A stretch of DNA of 64,000 nucleotides, taken from NCBI GenBank assembly GCA_029098165.1, contig JAQXNU010000135.1:1-64000 (forward strand), in the 5' to 3' direction. Both the position numbers and the translations under genes were made by a program. The notes beneath the pieces were generated by a model. That model had not been told where the DNA came from. It searched no databases and saw only the letters and a list, made by a program, of their open reading frames with translations. Of the stretch, positions 18,165-27,538 are shown piece after piece. Each line of letters starts with the position of its first letter. Position 1 is the first letter of the stretch. The DNA is from Clostridiales bacterium (lineage in GTDB: Bacteria; Bacillota; Clostridia; Lachnospirales; Lachnospiraceae).

Positions 18165-18932
18165 TAACAATTTCTCTAACTCATCCTCCACTAACTTACA
18201 CTTGAGTGGAAATAGTTGCTTTAATTCATCTACTGCATTCTCCATAATATAGCCACATTCTACTTCTTGCAACATCTCGATATCGTTGTAGTTGTCACCG
18301 AAAGCGTAAGTATCTTCTTTGGCAATATTGAGTGATTTCATGAGGGTGAGAAGAGTCGAACCTTTGTTAACATCGGGATTGACAAAGTCAAGCCAGCCGT
18401 AGCCAGAAACGGTGCATTTGACTTTATCCTGCCAGGTTTGGATAAAATAGTCGGCAGAATGTTCTACGATGCCAGCTTTTTCAAAAACAGAAATCTTTAC
18501 GATTGGCTCAGGGACTGCTTCAAAGTCATCAATTACAACTACATTATTTTTCACTTTGTTTCTCATATGATCAAGATAAGCAGGATCTTTTGGCATTAAA
18601 TACGAAGTCTCTTTTCCAGAGATTAATACTTCACAGCCAGAACGATTCTGTATATCGTTACATATTGCCATGGCTAATTTGTGTTCCATGGGACTTTCAA
18701 AAAAAAGTTCATCTTTATAGAATAGGACAGCACCGTTCTCACAGATAAATGCCATGTCATCGGCTGCATCTTTAAATTGACGTCTTAGATTAGGATACTG
18801 ACGTCCACTAGCTGCAACGAATAAATATCCTTTTTTTGATAATTCCTGTATTAATTGTATGGCACGGTCACTGACTTGCTGTGAGTTATTCTGTAATAAA
18901 GTACCGTCCATATCACTTGCGATTAATTTCAT
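18159..18932 (-). CDS. Cof-type HAD-superfamily phosphatase
   Basis: A 257-residue soluble protein. Motif I DMDGTLL at the N-terminus gives the nucleophile Asp; VAASGRQ is motif II; NKGSTLLTL and FGDNYNDIEML supply motifs III and IV of the Cof/YxeH class (type IIB cap). Probably dephosphorylates sugar phosphates or a flavin/pyridoxal intermediate. ATG at 18932 is preferred because GGAGG lies 5 nt upstream, inside the longer alternative reading from 18944. Stop overlaps the convergent chromate-transporter gene by 6 bp. Confidence 0.9.
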   Translation of the reverse strand: MKLIASDMDGTLLQNNSQQVSDRAIQLIQELSKKGYLFVAASGRQYPNLRRQFKDAADDMAFICENGAVLFYKDELFFESPMEHKLAMAICNDIQNRSGCEVLISGKETSYLMPKDPAYLDHMRNKVKNNVVVIDDFEAVPEPIVKISVFEKAGIVEHSADYFIQTWQDKVKCTVSGYGWLDFVNPDVNKGSTLLTLMKSLNIAKEDTYAFGDNYNDIEMLQEVECGYIMENAVDELKQLFPLKCKLVEDELEKLLL

Positions 18933-19080
18933 AATGTCCTCCATATGATGTTAAAAATCAATTATACAAAGTAAACTTTGAAAATTATACCAATAAAATA
19001 AAAAATTTGCAAATAAAGGTTGAAATTTAGTGAAAAACAGTGGATAATAATTCGATAACGAAAGAAAAAAGGAAGGCAAT

Positions 19081-20409
19081 ATGTTTACAAAAAAAGACCT
19101 ACATAAGTTGATCATTCCGTTGATCATCGAACAATTTTTAGCCGTTTCCGTCGGAATGGCAGACACAATTATGATAACATGCCGTGGAGAAGAAGCAGTA
19201 TCGGGAATATCCATCGTAGATTCCATAAGTATTCTACTAATCGGCTTGTTTTCAGCTTTAGCAACAGGAGGCGCCGTTGTCACTGCACAGTATCTTGGGC
19301 ATAAAGAAAAGGAGAATGCAAAGACAGCTAGTAATCAGCTTGTATTAAGTATTGGGGTAGTATCACTGATTATTATGATGGTCACTTTAATTGGAAATCA
19401 TGCAATCTTAAGACTGATTTATGGTAAGGTTGATCCTTTGATCATGAAAAATGCGAGAATTTATTTCTATCTATCTTCACTGTCCTATCCGTTTATCGCA
19501 TTATACAATGCGGGGGCTGCGCTATTTCGTGCAATGGGTAATTCTAAGGTTTCTATGCGTGTATCCTTTTACATGAATTGTATCAATGTAGTTGGTAATG
19601 CATTGTTAATTTATGTATTTAAGATGGGAGTGGAAGGCGCTGGTATATCGACATTATGTTCTCGTATGATCGCAGCAGTCATTGTAATTGGAATGTTGAT
19701 GCAAAAGAAATACGAAGTAGGCATTGATCCTCACTTAAGATTGGGCTATCAGCCGAAGATGATCAAACGAATATTAAGCATTGGCATTCCGAATGGATTA
19801 GAAAATAGTATGTTTCAATTTGGAAAAATCCTAGTTAGTGGGCTTGTGGCTTCGTTTGGAACGATTAGTATCACAGCCAATGCTGTAGGAAATTCCGTTG
19901 CTAGCTTTAACTGTATTCCAGGTAATGCAATTGGCTTAGCAATGATCACGGTGGTCGGACAATGCGTAGGGGCAGGAGAATTGGGCCAGGCAAAAAAATA
20001 TACAAAGAAGCTGCTCTTAATGGCATATGCTTCTATGACTGTATTAAATCTAGGAATGCTGTTGTTGATGCCAGATATTGTGAGTATGTTTAACTTACAA
20101 GCAGCAACACAGGCTTTAGCTACCAAATTATTGATTTATCACTGCATTTGTAGTATTTTAATCTGGCCATTGTCATTTACATTACCAAATGCCTTACGTG
20201 CAGCAAATGATGTGAAGTTTACGATGCTTACCTCTGTCATCTCGATGTGGGTATGTCGTGTGATCTTAAGTTTTGTTCTTGCGAAGACGTTTAAGATGGG
20301 AGTGTTTGGTGTCTGGGTTGCTATGACAATCGATTGGGTATTCCGTTCCCTGTTTTTCGTCATTCGCTTGAAAACGGATGGATGGAGAAAACATGCGTTG
20401 ATTAGTTAA
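19081..20409 (+). CDS. MATE family efflux transporter
   Basis: A 442-residue protein with twelve helices in two matching halves; KLIIPLIIEQFLAVSVGMADTIMI and the later IPNGLENSMFQFGKILV are MATE motifs at the start of each half. Exports cationic drugs or metabolites using an ion gradient; the specific substrate is unknown. AAGGAAGG stands 5 nt before the ATG. Stand-alone gene. Confidence 0.92.
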   Translation: MFTKKDLHKLIIPLIIEQFLAVSVGMADTIMITCRGEEAVSGISIVDSISILLIGLFSALATGGAVVTAQYLGHKEKENAKTASNQLVLSIGVVSLIIMMVTLIGNHAILRLIYGKVDPLIMKNARIYFYLSSLSYPFIALYNAGAALFRAMGNSKVSMRVSFYMNCINVVGNALLIYVFKMGVEGAGISTLCSRMIAAVIVIGMLMQKKYEVGIDPHLRLGYQPKMIKRILSIGIPNGLENSMFQFGKILVSGLVASFGTISITANAVGNSVASFNCIPGNAIGLAMITVVGQCVGAGELGQAKKYTKKLLLMAYASMTVLNLGMLLLMPDIVSMFNLQAATQALATKLLIYHCICSILIWPLSFTLPNALRAANDVKFTMLTSVISMWVCRVILSFVLAKTFKMGVFGVWVAMTIDWVFRSLFFVIRLKTDGWRKHALIS

Positions 20410-20499
20410 AAATCCAGTTTTTTTGATCTACATAAACTCGATATGTAATTTACATATGAAACAAATTTATGACAATCTAAATAGAAAGGAAGAATAATT

Positions 20500-20739
20500 A
20501 TGGGTGATCCTCGTTACAGTTATATGAAACCTTCAAAGAAAGAAGAGAAAAAGCCAGCAAAGAAAAAACCAAATATTTTGGGAATTGTGTTTACCGTCTT
20601 CGGTATTGTAAATCTCATTATATTGATTTTGTCTATTATCGTAAAAGAAAGTGGAAATAAGATTTTATTCTGGTCCATTGCAACTGCATTATGTGCCGGA
20701 GTAGCAGTCGTCATGTTTGTCTGCGGGAACGATGAATAA
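20500..20739 (+). CDS. small two-helix membrane protein
   Basis: A 79-residue protein: a lysine-rich cytosolic N-terminus (KKEEKKPAKKKP), then two membrane helices (~28-48 and ~56-75) with a short external loop and an acidic end. GAAAGGAAG precedes the ATG and a strong terminator follows directly, so it is a real transcription unit. No family recognised; topology predicts both ends inside. Role unknown. Confidence 0.7.
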   Translation: MGDPRYSYMKPSKKEEKKPAKKKPNILGIVFTVFGIVNLIILILSIIVKESGNKILFWSIATALCAGVAVVMFVCGNDE

Positions 20740-20756
20740 AAATATGTGAAATAGAA

Positions 20757-20806
20757 AAAGGAGCTTGAAATCAGATTTTTACGAAAATCTGATTTCAAGC
20801 TCCTTT
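20757..20806. terminator. perfect bidirectional terminator
   Basis: Two 23-nt arms (AAAGGAGCTTGAAATCAG... and its exact complement ending CTTGAAGCTCCTTT-type on the other side) enclose a TACG loop at 20780-20783. A perfect stem this long between convergent genes is a very strong terminator. Confidence 0.9.
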
Positions 20807-20817
20807 CTTAATCTAGA

Positions 20818-21342
20818 TTACATTTTTTCTGGTTCTGGATAATCAACACCGAAAGTTTCAACAGTAACATTAGCCATTCTCTGAACTTTCTGAGGACGAT
20901 CGCTGTAGTCAGTTGGAACTTCAGCAATTTTATTAACAACATCCATACCTTCAACAACTTTACCAAATGCAGCGTAAGAACCATCTAAGTGTGGAGCGTT
21001 CTTGTGCATGATAAAGAACTGAGAACCTGCAGAGTTTGGCATCATGGAACGAGCCATAGAGAGAACACCTTCTGTATGAGCCAAGTCATTCTTGAAGTTA
21101 TTCTGTGCAAATTCACCTTTGATGGAGTAGCCTGGGCCACCCATACCGTTACCTTCAGGGCAACCGCCCTGGATCATAAACCCTTTAATGACACGGTGGA
21201 AGATAAGCCCGTTATAGTAACCTTTTTTAATCAGTGAAATAAAATTGTTTACTGTGTTTGGAGCAATCTGAGGATAAAGTTCAGCTTTGATCTGATCACC
21301 ATTCTCCATTTCAATCGTAACAATAGGATTTTGTTCAGCCAT
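20818..21342 (-). CDS. cyclophilin-type peptidyl-prolyl cis-trans isomerase
   Basis: A 174-residue cytosolic cyclophilin: VTIEMENGDQIKAELYPQIAPNTVNNFISL, then the core FHRVIKGFMIQGG with catalytic Arg, and GSQFFIMHKNAPHLDG. ATG at 21342 is taken because AAGGAG lies 7 nt upstream and the protein begins MAEQNPIVTIE; an upstream extension would add an unrelated hydrophobic stretch. Assists folding by isomerising prolyl bonds. Stand-alone gene. Confidence 0.93.
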   Translation of the reverse strand: MAEQNPIVTIEMENGDQIKAELYPQIAPNTVNNFISLIKKGYYNGLIFHRVIKGFMIQGGCPEGNGMGGPGYSIKGEFAQNNFKNDLAHTEGVLSMARSMMPNSAGSQFFIMHKNAPHLDGSYAAFGKVVEGMDVVNKIAEVPTDYSDRPQKVQRMANVTVETFGVDYPEPEKM

Positions 21343-21591
21343 GTGAATCTCCTTATTTAATCTATATTTCTGCAACCATGGTTTTATTATATCCTGGCAG
21401 AGTGAAAATATTATAGCACAGTTGGATAAATAAAACAATCTCATGCAATCTTTCTTATGATTCCCTATTGCATTTTATGTAAAGTCTGCTAAAATCTATT
21501 TTTGGTACGTAAATGAAATGCTGTGAATCGTAAATCACAAGCAGTAATTCTTTGATTGCAAAAAGCAACCATAAAGAGAAAGAGGTTCATG

Positions 21592-22788
21592 ATGAAAGAT
21601 CATATATACATAAATCCTGAGTTATCTGCGGATAGTAGTTCAACGTTAACGACTGGTCAAAAGTTTGGTCCAGGCAATTTTCTAACGATTTTTTGGAAGC
21701 ATTGTAAATCTCAGATGGTACTAACGATTGCAGTGATTGCAATGTTAGTAACTTGTTGTTTTATTCCACCAGATAAACAGTACATTGGATACTTCAATAT
21801 GAGAACGCTAGCAACCTTATTCTGTACGTTAGCAGTGGTGAATGCGTTCGCTCATATCCATATCTTTGAATTTATCAGTAAAGCGATTGTCATAAAACTT
21901 CATAACTTACGGAATGCAACAATTGGGCTAGTACTGATTACTTATGTAGGTTCCATGCTTTTAGCCAATGATATGGCTCTTCTAACTTTCTTACCGTTAG
22001 GATATTTTGTTCTAAGTAAGACGGAGAATAAGCAGGCAATGGCATTTACATTTATCATGCAGAATATTGCTGCCAATCTCGGAGGAATGATCACTCCATT
22101 CGGAAATCCACAGAATCTTTACCTGTATTCTTACTTTAAGATTAATACAGGGGAATTTATGAAGATCATGTTCCCGTCCTTTTTTGCAGCTACGATTATG
22201 ATCTTAGTATGCTGTTTGTTAGTAAAGCCAACGCCTTTGACTTTGAAGAACGATGAGGCGTATACGTTCAATATAAAACGTATGATCATTTATTCCATTC
22301 TGTTTGTAGCAAGTATTCTAATCGTATTTCGTGTGGTTCCTTATACATGGGGAACAGTTGCAATTACGATTGCATTGATCTTACTAGATAAGGAGAGTAT
22401 TAAAGAAGTTAATTATCCATTGCTTGCAACATTTTGTGTATTCTTTGTATTCAGTGGCAATATGGCAAGAATTCCAGCCGTAAGTAATTTCTTTGAGTTT
22501 CTGCTTCCAAAGAATACCTTATTATTCGGTATCTTGTCTTGCCAGTTTATCAGCAATGTTCCAAGCGCAGTATTGTTGTCTCACTTTACGAATAATTATG
22601 CTAGTTTACTGCCTGCTGTGAATATTGGTGGATGTGGTACGTTAATTGCATCTTTGGCAAGTTTGATCACATTTAGTGAGTTTAAGAAACATAATCCAGA
22701 GAAGTCAAAAAGTTATATTGTATTATTTTCGGTGATAAATTTCAGCTTCGTTATAGTACTATATTTGTTACAATACTTTATAGCATAG
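21592..22788 (+). CDS. SLC13/ArsB-NhaD superfamily ion transporter
   Basis: A 398-residue protein with about ten to eleven helices. The segment LANDMALLTFLPLGYFVL followed by MQNIAANLGGMITPFGNPQNLYLYSYF is the ion-transporter hallmark (GNPQN re-entrant loop), and FISNVPSAVLLSHF is its repeat in the second half. Likely a dicarboxylate, citrate or cation/proton carrier. Start ATG 21592 has AGAGG 6 nt upstream; an adjacent ATG lies at 21589. The N-terminal ~35 residues are a polar extension. The 208 bp after it contain nothing recognisable. Confidence 0.82.
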   Translation: MKDHIYINPELSADSSSTLTTGQKFGPGNFLTIFWKHCKSQMVLTIAVIAMLVTCCFIPPDKQYIGYFNMRTLATLFCTLAVVNAFAHIHIFEFISKAIVIKLHNLRNATIGLVLITYVGSMLLANDMALLTFLPLGYFVLSKTENKQAMAFTFIMQNIAANLGGMITPFGNPQNLYLYSYFKINTGEFMKIMFPSFFAATIMILVCCLLVKPTPLTLKNDEAYTFNIKRMIIYSILFVASILIVFRVVPYTWGTVAITIALILLDKESIKEVNYPLLATFCVFFVFSGNMARIPAVSNFFEFLLPKNTLLFGILSCQFISNVPSAVLLSHFTNNYASLLPAVNIGGCGTLIASLASLITFSEFKKHNPEKSKSYIVLFSVINFSFVIVLYLLQYFIA

Positions 22789-22996
22789 AGTCATTTTGAT
22801 TCTAAATCTACTTTATGCTGCAGATTATATACAGGTTTTAGCTGACGACTTCCTATGGTTCTAGATTTATTTGGAAGAAAACGATGCTTGGGTATTAAAA
22901 AGGAAATTTCACCGTAAATACCCAATTTAATACAATTATGAATCGATATTTTTTATATCCCTAATTAAGTCCTACCATAAGAATACTCACATGCTA

Positions 22997-23932
22997 TTAA
23001 AAAACTTTCTCAAGCATCTCTCTAGCCCAAGCATATTGCCCTTGATCTTCATACTCTCTATAAAAAACCTCAATCATCATAGTTAGATAAAGAATAATAT
23101 CATACCACCTTATTCGCTTTAATTCATCTTCTGAAAATGATGTTTTACCAAAACCTTTGAGAAATGCTTCGCACTTATTATGATATCGGAAGCGGTCATC
23201 CATAAATGGTTCTCCCCATAAAGCTCTTTCCCAATCGATGATTCCGGATATATGTCCATCTTTGACAAACACATTTCCTTCCCACAGATCCCAGTGAACT
23301 AAAGATGCTGTTTGTACCTTTTCAAAGGCAGATTTATCGTTTTCTAATTGATTGATCAAGGTAGCTGCATCATAAACAATATCAATCTTTCTCTTTTGGG
23401 CATCTGAAATCAGATTTGTAAGCATTAACTTTACAAAATCATATAAGGAATGATATCTTTTCTCATCCCCTAAGAATCCAAATTCAGAATTTTGAATACA
23501 GGTAAGTTCTTTCGAGTTTTTTCCGATTTCTTCATATATTTCTGAAATCGTTTTTTCTGACAGTTTTTCTTTGACAAAATAGAAATTGTCACCCCACAAT
23601 TTTTCCATGAAGAAATAATCTCCATCACATATTGTTCTTGATACATCATAATATTGAACTTTTGGTACTTTGAAAGAACAATGCTGTAATACAAGACTCA
23701 TCGCCTCGACTTCCGCTTTCATCAAGTTAATCTCATTTGATGTATTTCCACTTTTATCTTTTGATGCAATTTTGAGAATACTCTCACTGCCATCCTGATA
23801 TGTAATACAGTATGCTACATTGCACATTCCCTCTGTTAACTCTTTTATATTTAATACTTGCTTATTCGGGAATGCTGCTTTTGCCATATGAATAATAGTT
23901 TCATTTGTTTGTATGTTTTTTGTTAACGTCAT
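22997..23932 (-). CDS. aminoglycoside-phosphotransferase-fold small-molecule kinase
   Basis: A 311-residue protein of the APH/choline-kinase fold. Catalytic loop VHWDLWEGNVFV (Brenner HxDxxxxN motif) and metal-binding GIIDWERALWGEPFMDD are intact. An N-terminal lobe with Lys in SILKIASKD supplies ATP binding. Family members phosphorylate aminoglycosides, choline, homoserine or other alcohols; the substrate here cannot be set and resistance should not be assumed. GAGGAGAGG precedes the ATG. Single gene. Confidence 0.85.
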   Translation of the reverse strand: MTLTKNIQTNETIIHMAKAAFPNKQVLNIKELTEGMCNVAYCITYQDGSESILKIASKDKSGNTSNEINLMKAEVEAMSLVLQHCSFKVPKVQYYDVSRTICDGDYFFMEKLWGDNFYFVKEKLSEKTISEIYEEIGKNSKELTCIQNSEFGFLGDEKRYHSLYDFVKLMLTNLISDAQKRKIDIVYDAATLINQLENDKSAFEKVQTASLVHWDLWEGNVFVKDGHISGIIDWERALWGEPFMDDRFRYHNKCEAFLKGFGKTSFSEDELKRIRWYDIILYLTMMIEVFYREYEDQGQYAWAREMLEKVF

Positions 23933-24020
23933 TTGGTTCCTCTCCTCATCGCTCTTATTTCTGTTTATTAACTGACAAATTTTATCCTGTCAGGTTATTG
24001 GTAATGGAACTCGTGCAGTG

Positions 24021-24791
24021 TTACTTTCTCACTTTGCGTACCTCTTGATATTCAATCACATCACCATAATAAGCTTTTAACTGTTTTGCCATACAGTCCA
24101 CTTTATGATTCCAGTTCTTCTTCCGTGGATCGGTATGAGCGCCACCGTAGATACCCATGATCTTAGCACCATTCAGCTGATCATACATTTTGATGAAGTT
24201 CTCAGTCATAGCATTTTCACGATACACGTCATCATTAGTTTCATAGTAGTTTTTTCCTTGGTTGATCGTATTTTGGGCAATCTGATATTTTTCTGAGTTA
24301 TCTTCTCCACTTTGTTTTAAGTAGTTAAGATAGCTCTCACCGATAGAACCGTACTGATGGCCAACATCAGTTCCCAAAAAGATAGTCTCTGGACAATAAG
24401 TTTTTATTTTTTTATAGAACTCTTTTACTTCTGGAACATGAGTAGCAGTTCCTTCCCAACAAGCATAGAGCTGATCCAGTATGTCATCATCATCTCTTGT
24501 CATCCATAGATTTAAAAACTCGGCCGTATAGTATGGTTGTTCCATAAATAGATAGCGCATGCCATCATGTTCATAATAATGTTGCCAAAGTTCAAACTCT
24601 TTCTCATATAACTCTTTTTCCCCATGTTGTTCTCCATAGAGAAAAATCTGTGCAGGCTTGGATGGTATGTATGGAGTATATCTTATCTTATTGTATATGA
24701 CGAAAGCTAAGATCAAGCTAAGAACCATCAAAGTACTTAATACGATTGCGAGTTTTTTTCTTTTGTTCAGTTTATTAAAAGGTACGCTCAT
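24021..24791 (-). CDS. membrane-anchored TIKI/ChaN/EreA-superfamily protein
   Basis: A 256-residue protein with one N-terminal membrane helix (~14-33, LAIVLSTLMVLSLILAFVIY) and an external domain. The motifs IFLYGEQHGEKE (~47-58) and IMGIYGGAHTDP (~210-221) match the two conserved glutamate/histidine blocks of the TIKI/ChaN/TraB/erythromycin-esterase-like fold; FMEQPYYT supplies a further Glu. Such domains act as metal-dependent hydrolases or haem binders. Secretion through the membrane points to an external target. AAAGGATGAT precedes the ATG. It lies 41 bp after a decayed methyltransferase gene on the same strand. Function not established. Confidence 0.65.
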   Translation of the reverse strand: MSVPFNKLNKRKKLAIVLSTLMVLSLILAFVIYNKIRYTPYIPSKPAQIFLYGEQHGEKELYEKEFELWQHYYEHDGMRYLFMEQPYYTAEFLNLWMTRDDDDILDQLYACWEGTATHVPEVKEFYKKIKTYCPETIFLGTDVGHQYGSIGESYLNYLKQSGEDNSEKYQIAQNTINQGKNYYETNDDVYRENAMTENFIKMYDQLNGAKIMGIYGGAHTDPRKKNWNHKVDCMAKQLKAYYGDVIEYQEVRKVRK

Positions 24792-24831
24792 TCTATCATC
24801 CTTTCTCTTTCTACAATGTTATCTTGCTTTA

Positions 24832-25137
24832 TTAATCTAGGTTTTTCTTTAAACGTAACACTTTCGAGTAATCACAATGAGTTTCCGATATCACTTGAAA
24901 TCCATGCTGTTTAAAGTAAGAAGGCAGATCTCGCTTGATCACTGTCTTAAATGGCTTTGCTTTAGCAATCTTTAGTGCATTGGTTGCGGTACCAGTGCAT
25001 AAATCCAGTACTCGATCCGAATCATCGATGGAATGAAAAACTACTCTTCGTGGGCTTTTTTTGTGATTTCTAAAATAAATAACATCAAGCAGATCATAGA
25101 AGCCAGCCATTGCTTTATAAAATAATTGAGAATTCAT
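24832..25137 (-). pseudogene. SAM-dependent methyltransferase with large internal in-frame deletion
   Basis: A 101-residue reading frame. Residues 1-62 are a normal class I methyltransferase start (FYKAMAGFYDLLD...SDRVLDLCTGTATNALKIAKAKP, motif I). It then jumps straight into a typical C-terminus (KRDLPSYFKQHGFQVISETHCDYSKVL). About 100-110 residues holding motifs II-IV and the substrate site are missing compared with the family's ~200 residues. GGAGG 8 nt before the ATG is intact. Most likely a non-functional relic of an in-frame deletion. Confidence 0.75.
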
Positions 25138-25391
25138 AATTGTTACCTCCATATTGTATATTAAATATAGTGTATTCTAATATCCATAAGTTTTAGAGTT
25201 GATTCAACTTATTATATAATCGAATAGGAGGAAAAGTACAGTAAAAAATCGAAGAACGAATTATTATTTTGGGAAACTTAATTCTTGTCGGAATGACCAT
25301 TATGTTGTATTATAGTTTTGTCATTAAACTTTTATGTTATGGATAAGTTAACTATAAAAAACTATAAACTAAGGCATTAGGAGGTCAAATT

Positions 25392-26087
25392 ATGCTTGAA
25401 GAGTTAAAACAAAGAGTATATGAAGCCAATATGGAATTAGTAAAAAAGGGTTTGGTTATTTATACTTGGGGAAATGTCAGTGGAATCGATCCAGAAACAA
25501 AATTAGTAGTTATCAAACCGAGCGGAGTGGATTACGATACTATGAAACCAGAGGATATGGTCGTACTTGATTTAGATGGTAAGATTGTAGAAGGAGAGTA
25601 TCGTCCATCTTCGGATACTCCAACTCATCTGGAATTATATAAAGCTTATCCTTCCTTAGGAGGAATTGTACATACTCATTCTACCTATGCAGTAACTTTT
25701 GCACAGGCAGGACTTGAGATCCCACCGCTTGGAACAACACATGCAGATTATTTTTATGGTGGAATTCCTTGTACTCGTTCTTTAACTTCGGCTGAAGTGG
25801 AGAATGAATATGAGAAGAATACTGGTAAAGTAATCATCGAGACAATCAAAGACAAAGATCCAATGGAAGCACCAGCGATCGTTGTTAAGAATCATGGTCC
25901 ATTTTCCTGGGGTAAGTCACCAGAAGATGCAGTCTACCATGCCGTTGTTTTAGAAGAAGTGTGTCGAATGGCTTATCAGACCATGACGTTAAATCCAAAC
26001 GTTAACCGAGCTCCACAGTATTTACTCGATAAACACTACTTCCGTAAACATGGTGCGAACGCTTACTATGGTCAGGAGAAGAAATAA
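25392..26087 (+). CDS. araD: L-ribulose-5-phosphate 4-epimerase
   Basis: A 231-residue class II aldolase-fold enzyme. Zinc ligands sit in [16 protein letters not shown] (His-x-His) and [27 protein letters not shown] is the N-terminal family motif; length equals that of AraD. It converts L-ribulose 5-phosphate to D-xylulose 5-phosphate, the last step of arabinose entry into the pentose phosphate pathway. AGGAGG precedes the ATG. araA and araB are not in the window; the GH51 arabinofuranosidase is 1.4 kb downstream. An ulaF/sgbE role on ascorbate is possible but less likely here. Confidence 0.92.
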   Translation: MLEELKQRVYEANMELVKKGLVIYTWGNVSGIDPETKLVVIKPSGVDYDTMKPEDMVVLDLDGKIVEGEYRPSSDTPTHLELYKAYPSLGGIVHTHSTYAVTFAQAGLEIPPLGTTHADYFYGGIPCTRSLTSAEVENEYEKNTGKVIIETIKDKDPMEAPAIVVKNHGPFSWGKSPEDAVYHAVVLEEVCRMAYQTMTLNPNVNRAPQYLLDKHYFRKHGANAYYGQEKK

Positions 26088-26194
26088 TCCAATTTGATTA
26101 TATCTAAGGTGGAGGATATTTCTCATGCTTGATACTATCTTGAGTATTTCCAACCTAAGTATGCTTAACCAAAGAAATAAAAAGAATACATAGA

Positions 26195-26350
26195 AGCCTG
26201 TGAAAAAACAGCAAAAACAATGAGCGTGAGAGGATGGTGGGGAATAGTATTAGAATTTGGCTAAGTCCGGCCGCAAGGGAAAGGTAGCCAAATTCTAATA
26301 CTATTCCCCACCATCCTCTCTCCTCATTGCTCTTTTGCTGTTTTTTCACA
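26195..26350. repeat. palindromic dispersed element, copy 2 (inverted orientation)
   Basis: Ends AGCCTGTGAAAAAACAGCAAAA and TTTTGCTGTTTTTTCACA; arms AGAGGATGGTGGGGAATAG / CTATTCCCCACCATCCTCT are a perfect match and run into AATTTGGCT / AGCCAAATT. The core (CTAAGTCCGGCCGCAAGGGAAAGGTAG) is the reverse complement of that in the other copies, so this copy is flipped. Its last 27 bases are read as the C-terminal codons and stop of the ArsR-type gene. Confidence 0.88.
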
Positions 26351-27268
26351 TATATGATCGGTATAAAATGCTTTGACTCGAATTGCCTGATTATAGTCTC
26401 CGAAATTCTCACCGAAGAGAGTAAAGCCACCACAGTTTGCAGCATCTTTTGGAACTTCAAAGCGAAAAGAGATGGAACTGATATAGTTGATCTCTAGCTC
26501 TGTAATCGTAGTATCACTAATCTTATCGCTACCATCGATAAAAGTACCCTCCTTATTGATGATCAACGTTTTTAGCAGTCCATATTGGTTTAAGGTATCT
26601 GGCCACCAGTTTGGAGTTACAAATCCTTTTCGTTCGCCATAATCGCCAGGGCTAACATAAAGCCCTAATGAGATACCATTGATGGAAAAATAAATATCGG
26701 ATGGATAATCATTATTAAACCCAGGATACTCCGAAGAAAGCTCAAAAGAGATCTGAAGTTCATCTAATGTCTGTCCTGCTTTTAGATGATTGGGCAGATT
26801 GTACTCGATAAAACCGCTTCCAAACCAGAGAATCCCTGCGTCAAAACGTTCTGAGAAATTGAAGAATCTTGGATCGTCAAATGTACCGATAATCTTTGTC
26901 GGCGTTGCAATCCCACAGGTCGGTGTGATCTGATAATTTGAATAATGACCAACTCGGATATCATCTTGATAGAATGTCCGAGTTTCTTTTATCGGTGCTA
27001 AGTCGATCATCATTCGGCTATGATTAGGCTTTACAATCTTTAGATTTCCTCGTTTGCCGGCTTTTGTCTGTATCGTTACAAGACCAGCCTGTTCTAATTT
27101 GCTCACATGCATTGAGATTGCACTGTTGGTTAAATCTAATGCCTCTGCTAAATCATTCATGCTCCACTCTTTATCCTCATAAATCATTTCCATGATCTTT
27201 AGACGCATCGGTGCACTTAATGATTTAAATACGTCTTCTGCCTCATTTAGGGACTTTATGTATAGCAT
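26324..27268 (-). CDS. ArsR-type transcriptional regulator with large C-terminal sensor domain
   Basis: A 314-residue protein. The N-terminal winged helix (~8-85: FKSLSAPMRLKIMEMIYED, MNDLAEALDLTNSAISMHVSKLEQAGLV) is ArsR-like. The remaining ~220 residues are rich in beta strands with aromatic residues (FGSGFIEYNLP, YPSDIYFSINGISLGLYVSPGDYG), suggesting a jelly-roll, sugar-binding-like sensor. Divergent from the GH51 gene and convergent with araD, so a role in arabinan use is likely (inference). GGAGG lies 8 nt before ATG. The last residues (CEKTAKEQ) and stop come from the palindromic repeat, showing an insertion altered its end. Confidence 0.82.
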   Translation of the reverse strand: MLYIKSLNEAEDVFKSLSAPMRLKIMEMIYEDKEWSMNDLAEALDLTNSAISMHVSKLEQAGLVTIQTKAGKRGNLKIVKPNHSRMMIDLAPIKETRTFYQDDIRVGHYSNYQITPTCGIATPTKIIGTFDDPRFFNFSERFDAGILWFGSGFIEYNLPNHLKAGQTLDELQISFELSSEYPGFNNDYPSDIYFSINGISLGLYVSPGDYGERKGFVTPNWWPDTLNQYGLLKTLIINKEGTFIDGSDKISDTTITELEINYISSISFRFEVPKDAANCGGFTLFGENFGDYNQAIRVKAFYTDHICEKTAKEQ

Positions 27269-27538
27269 TTGGAAACCTCCATTAGGTTAAATTCTTCATA
27301 ACAGTTTTTTATCTGCCTAAATTATAGTCATATGTTTTCAGAAAGTCAAATGCTTCATTGAAGAGCGAAGCTTTCGTTAAATTTGCTGTAAAATCAGTAA
27401 AAACGATATTGACGATAGTATAGATTAGTGGTATTTTATAGTAAATGTTAATTCATTTATTAAATACTTAAGCAAATAGTGAAATAAAAGTACTACTTTA
27501 TAAGTGAATAATGAAATAGTAAATATGGAGGGCTTTCA

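Noticed and set aside
22997-23932. Aminoglycoside resistance gene
   Set aside because: Only the general APH fold and kinase motifs are visible; there is no match to a known resistance subtype that I can claim.
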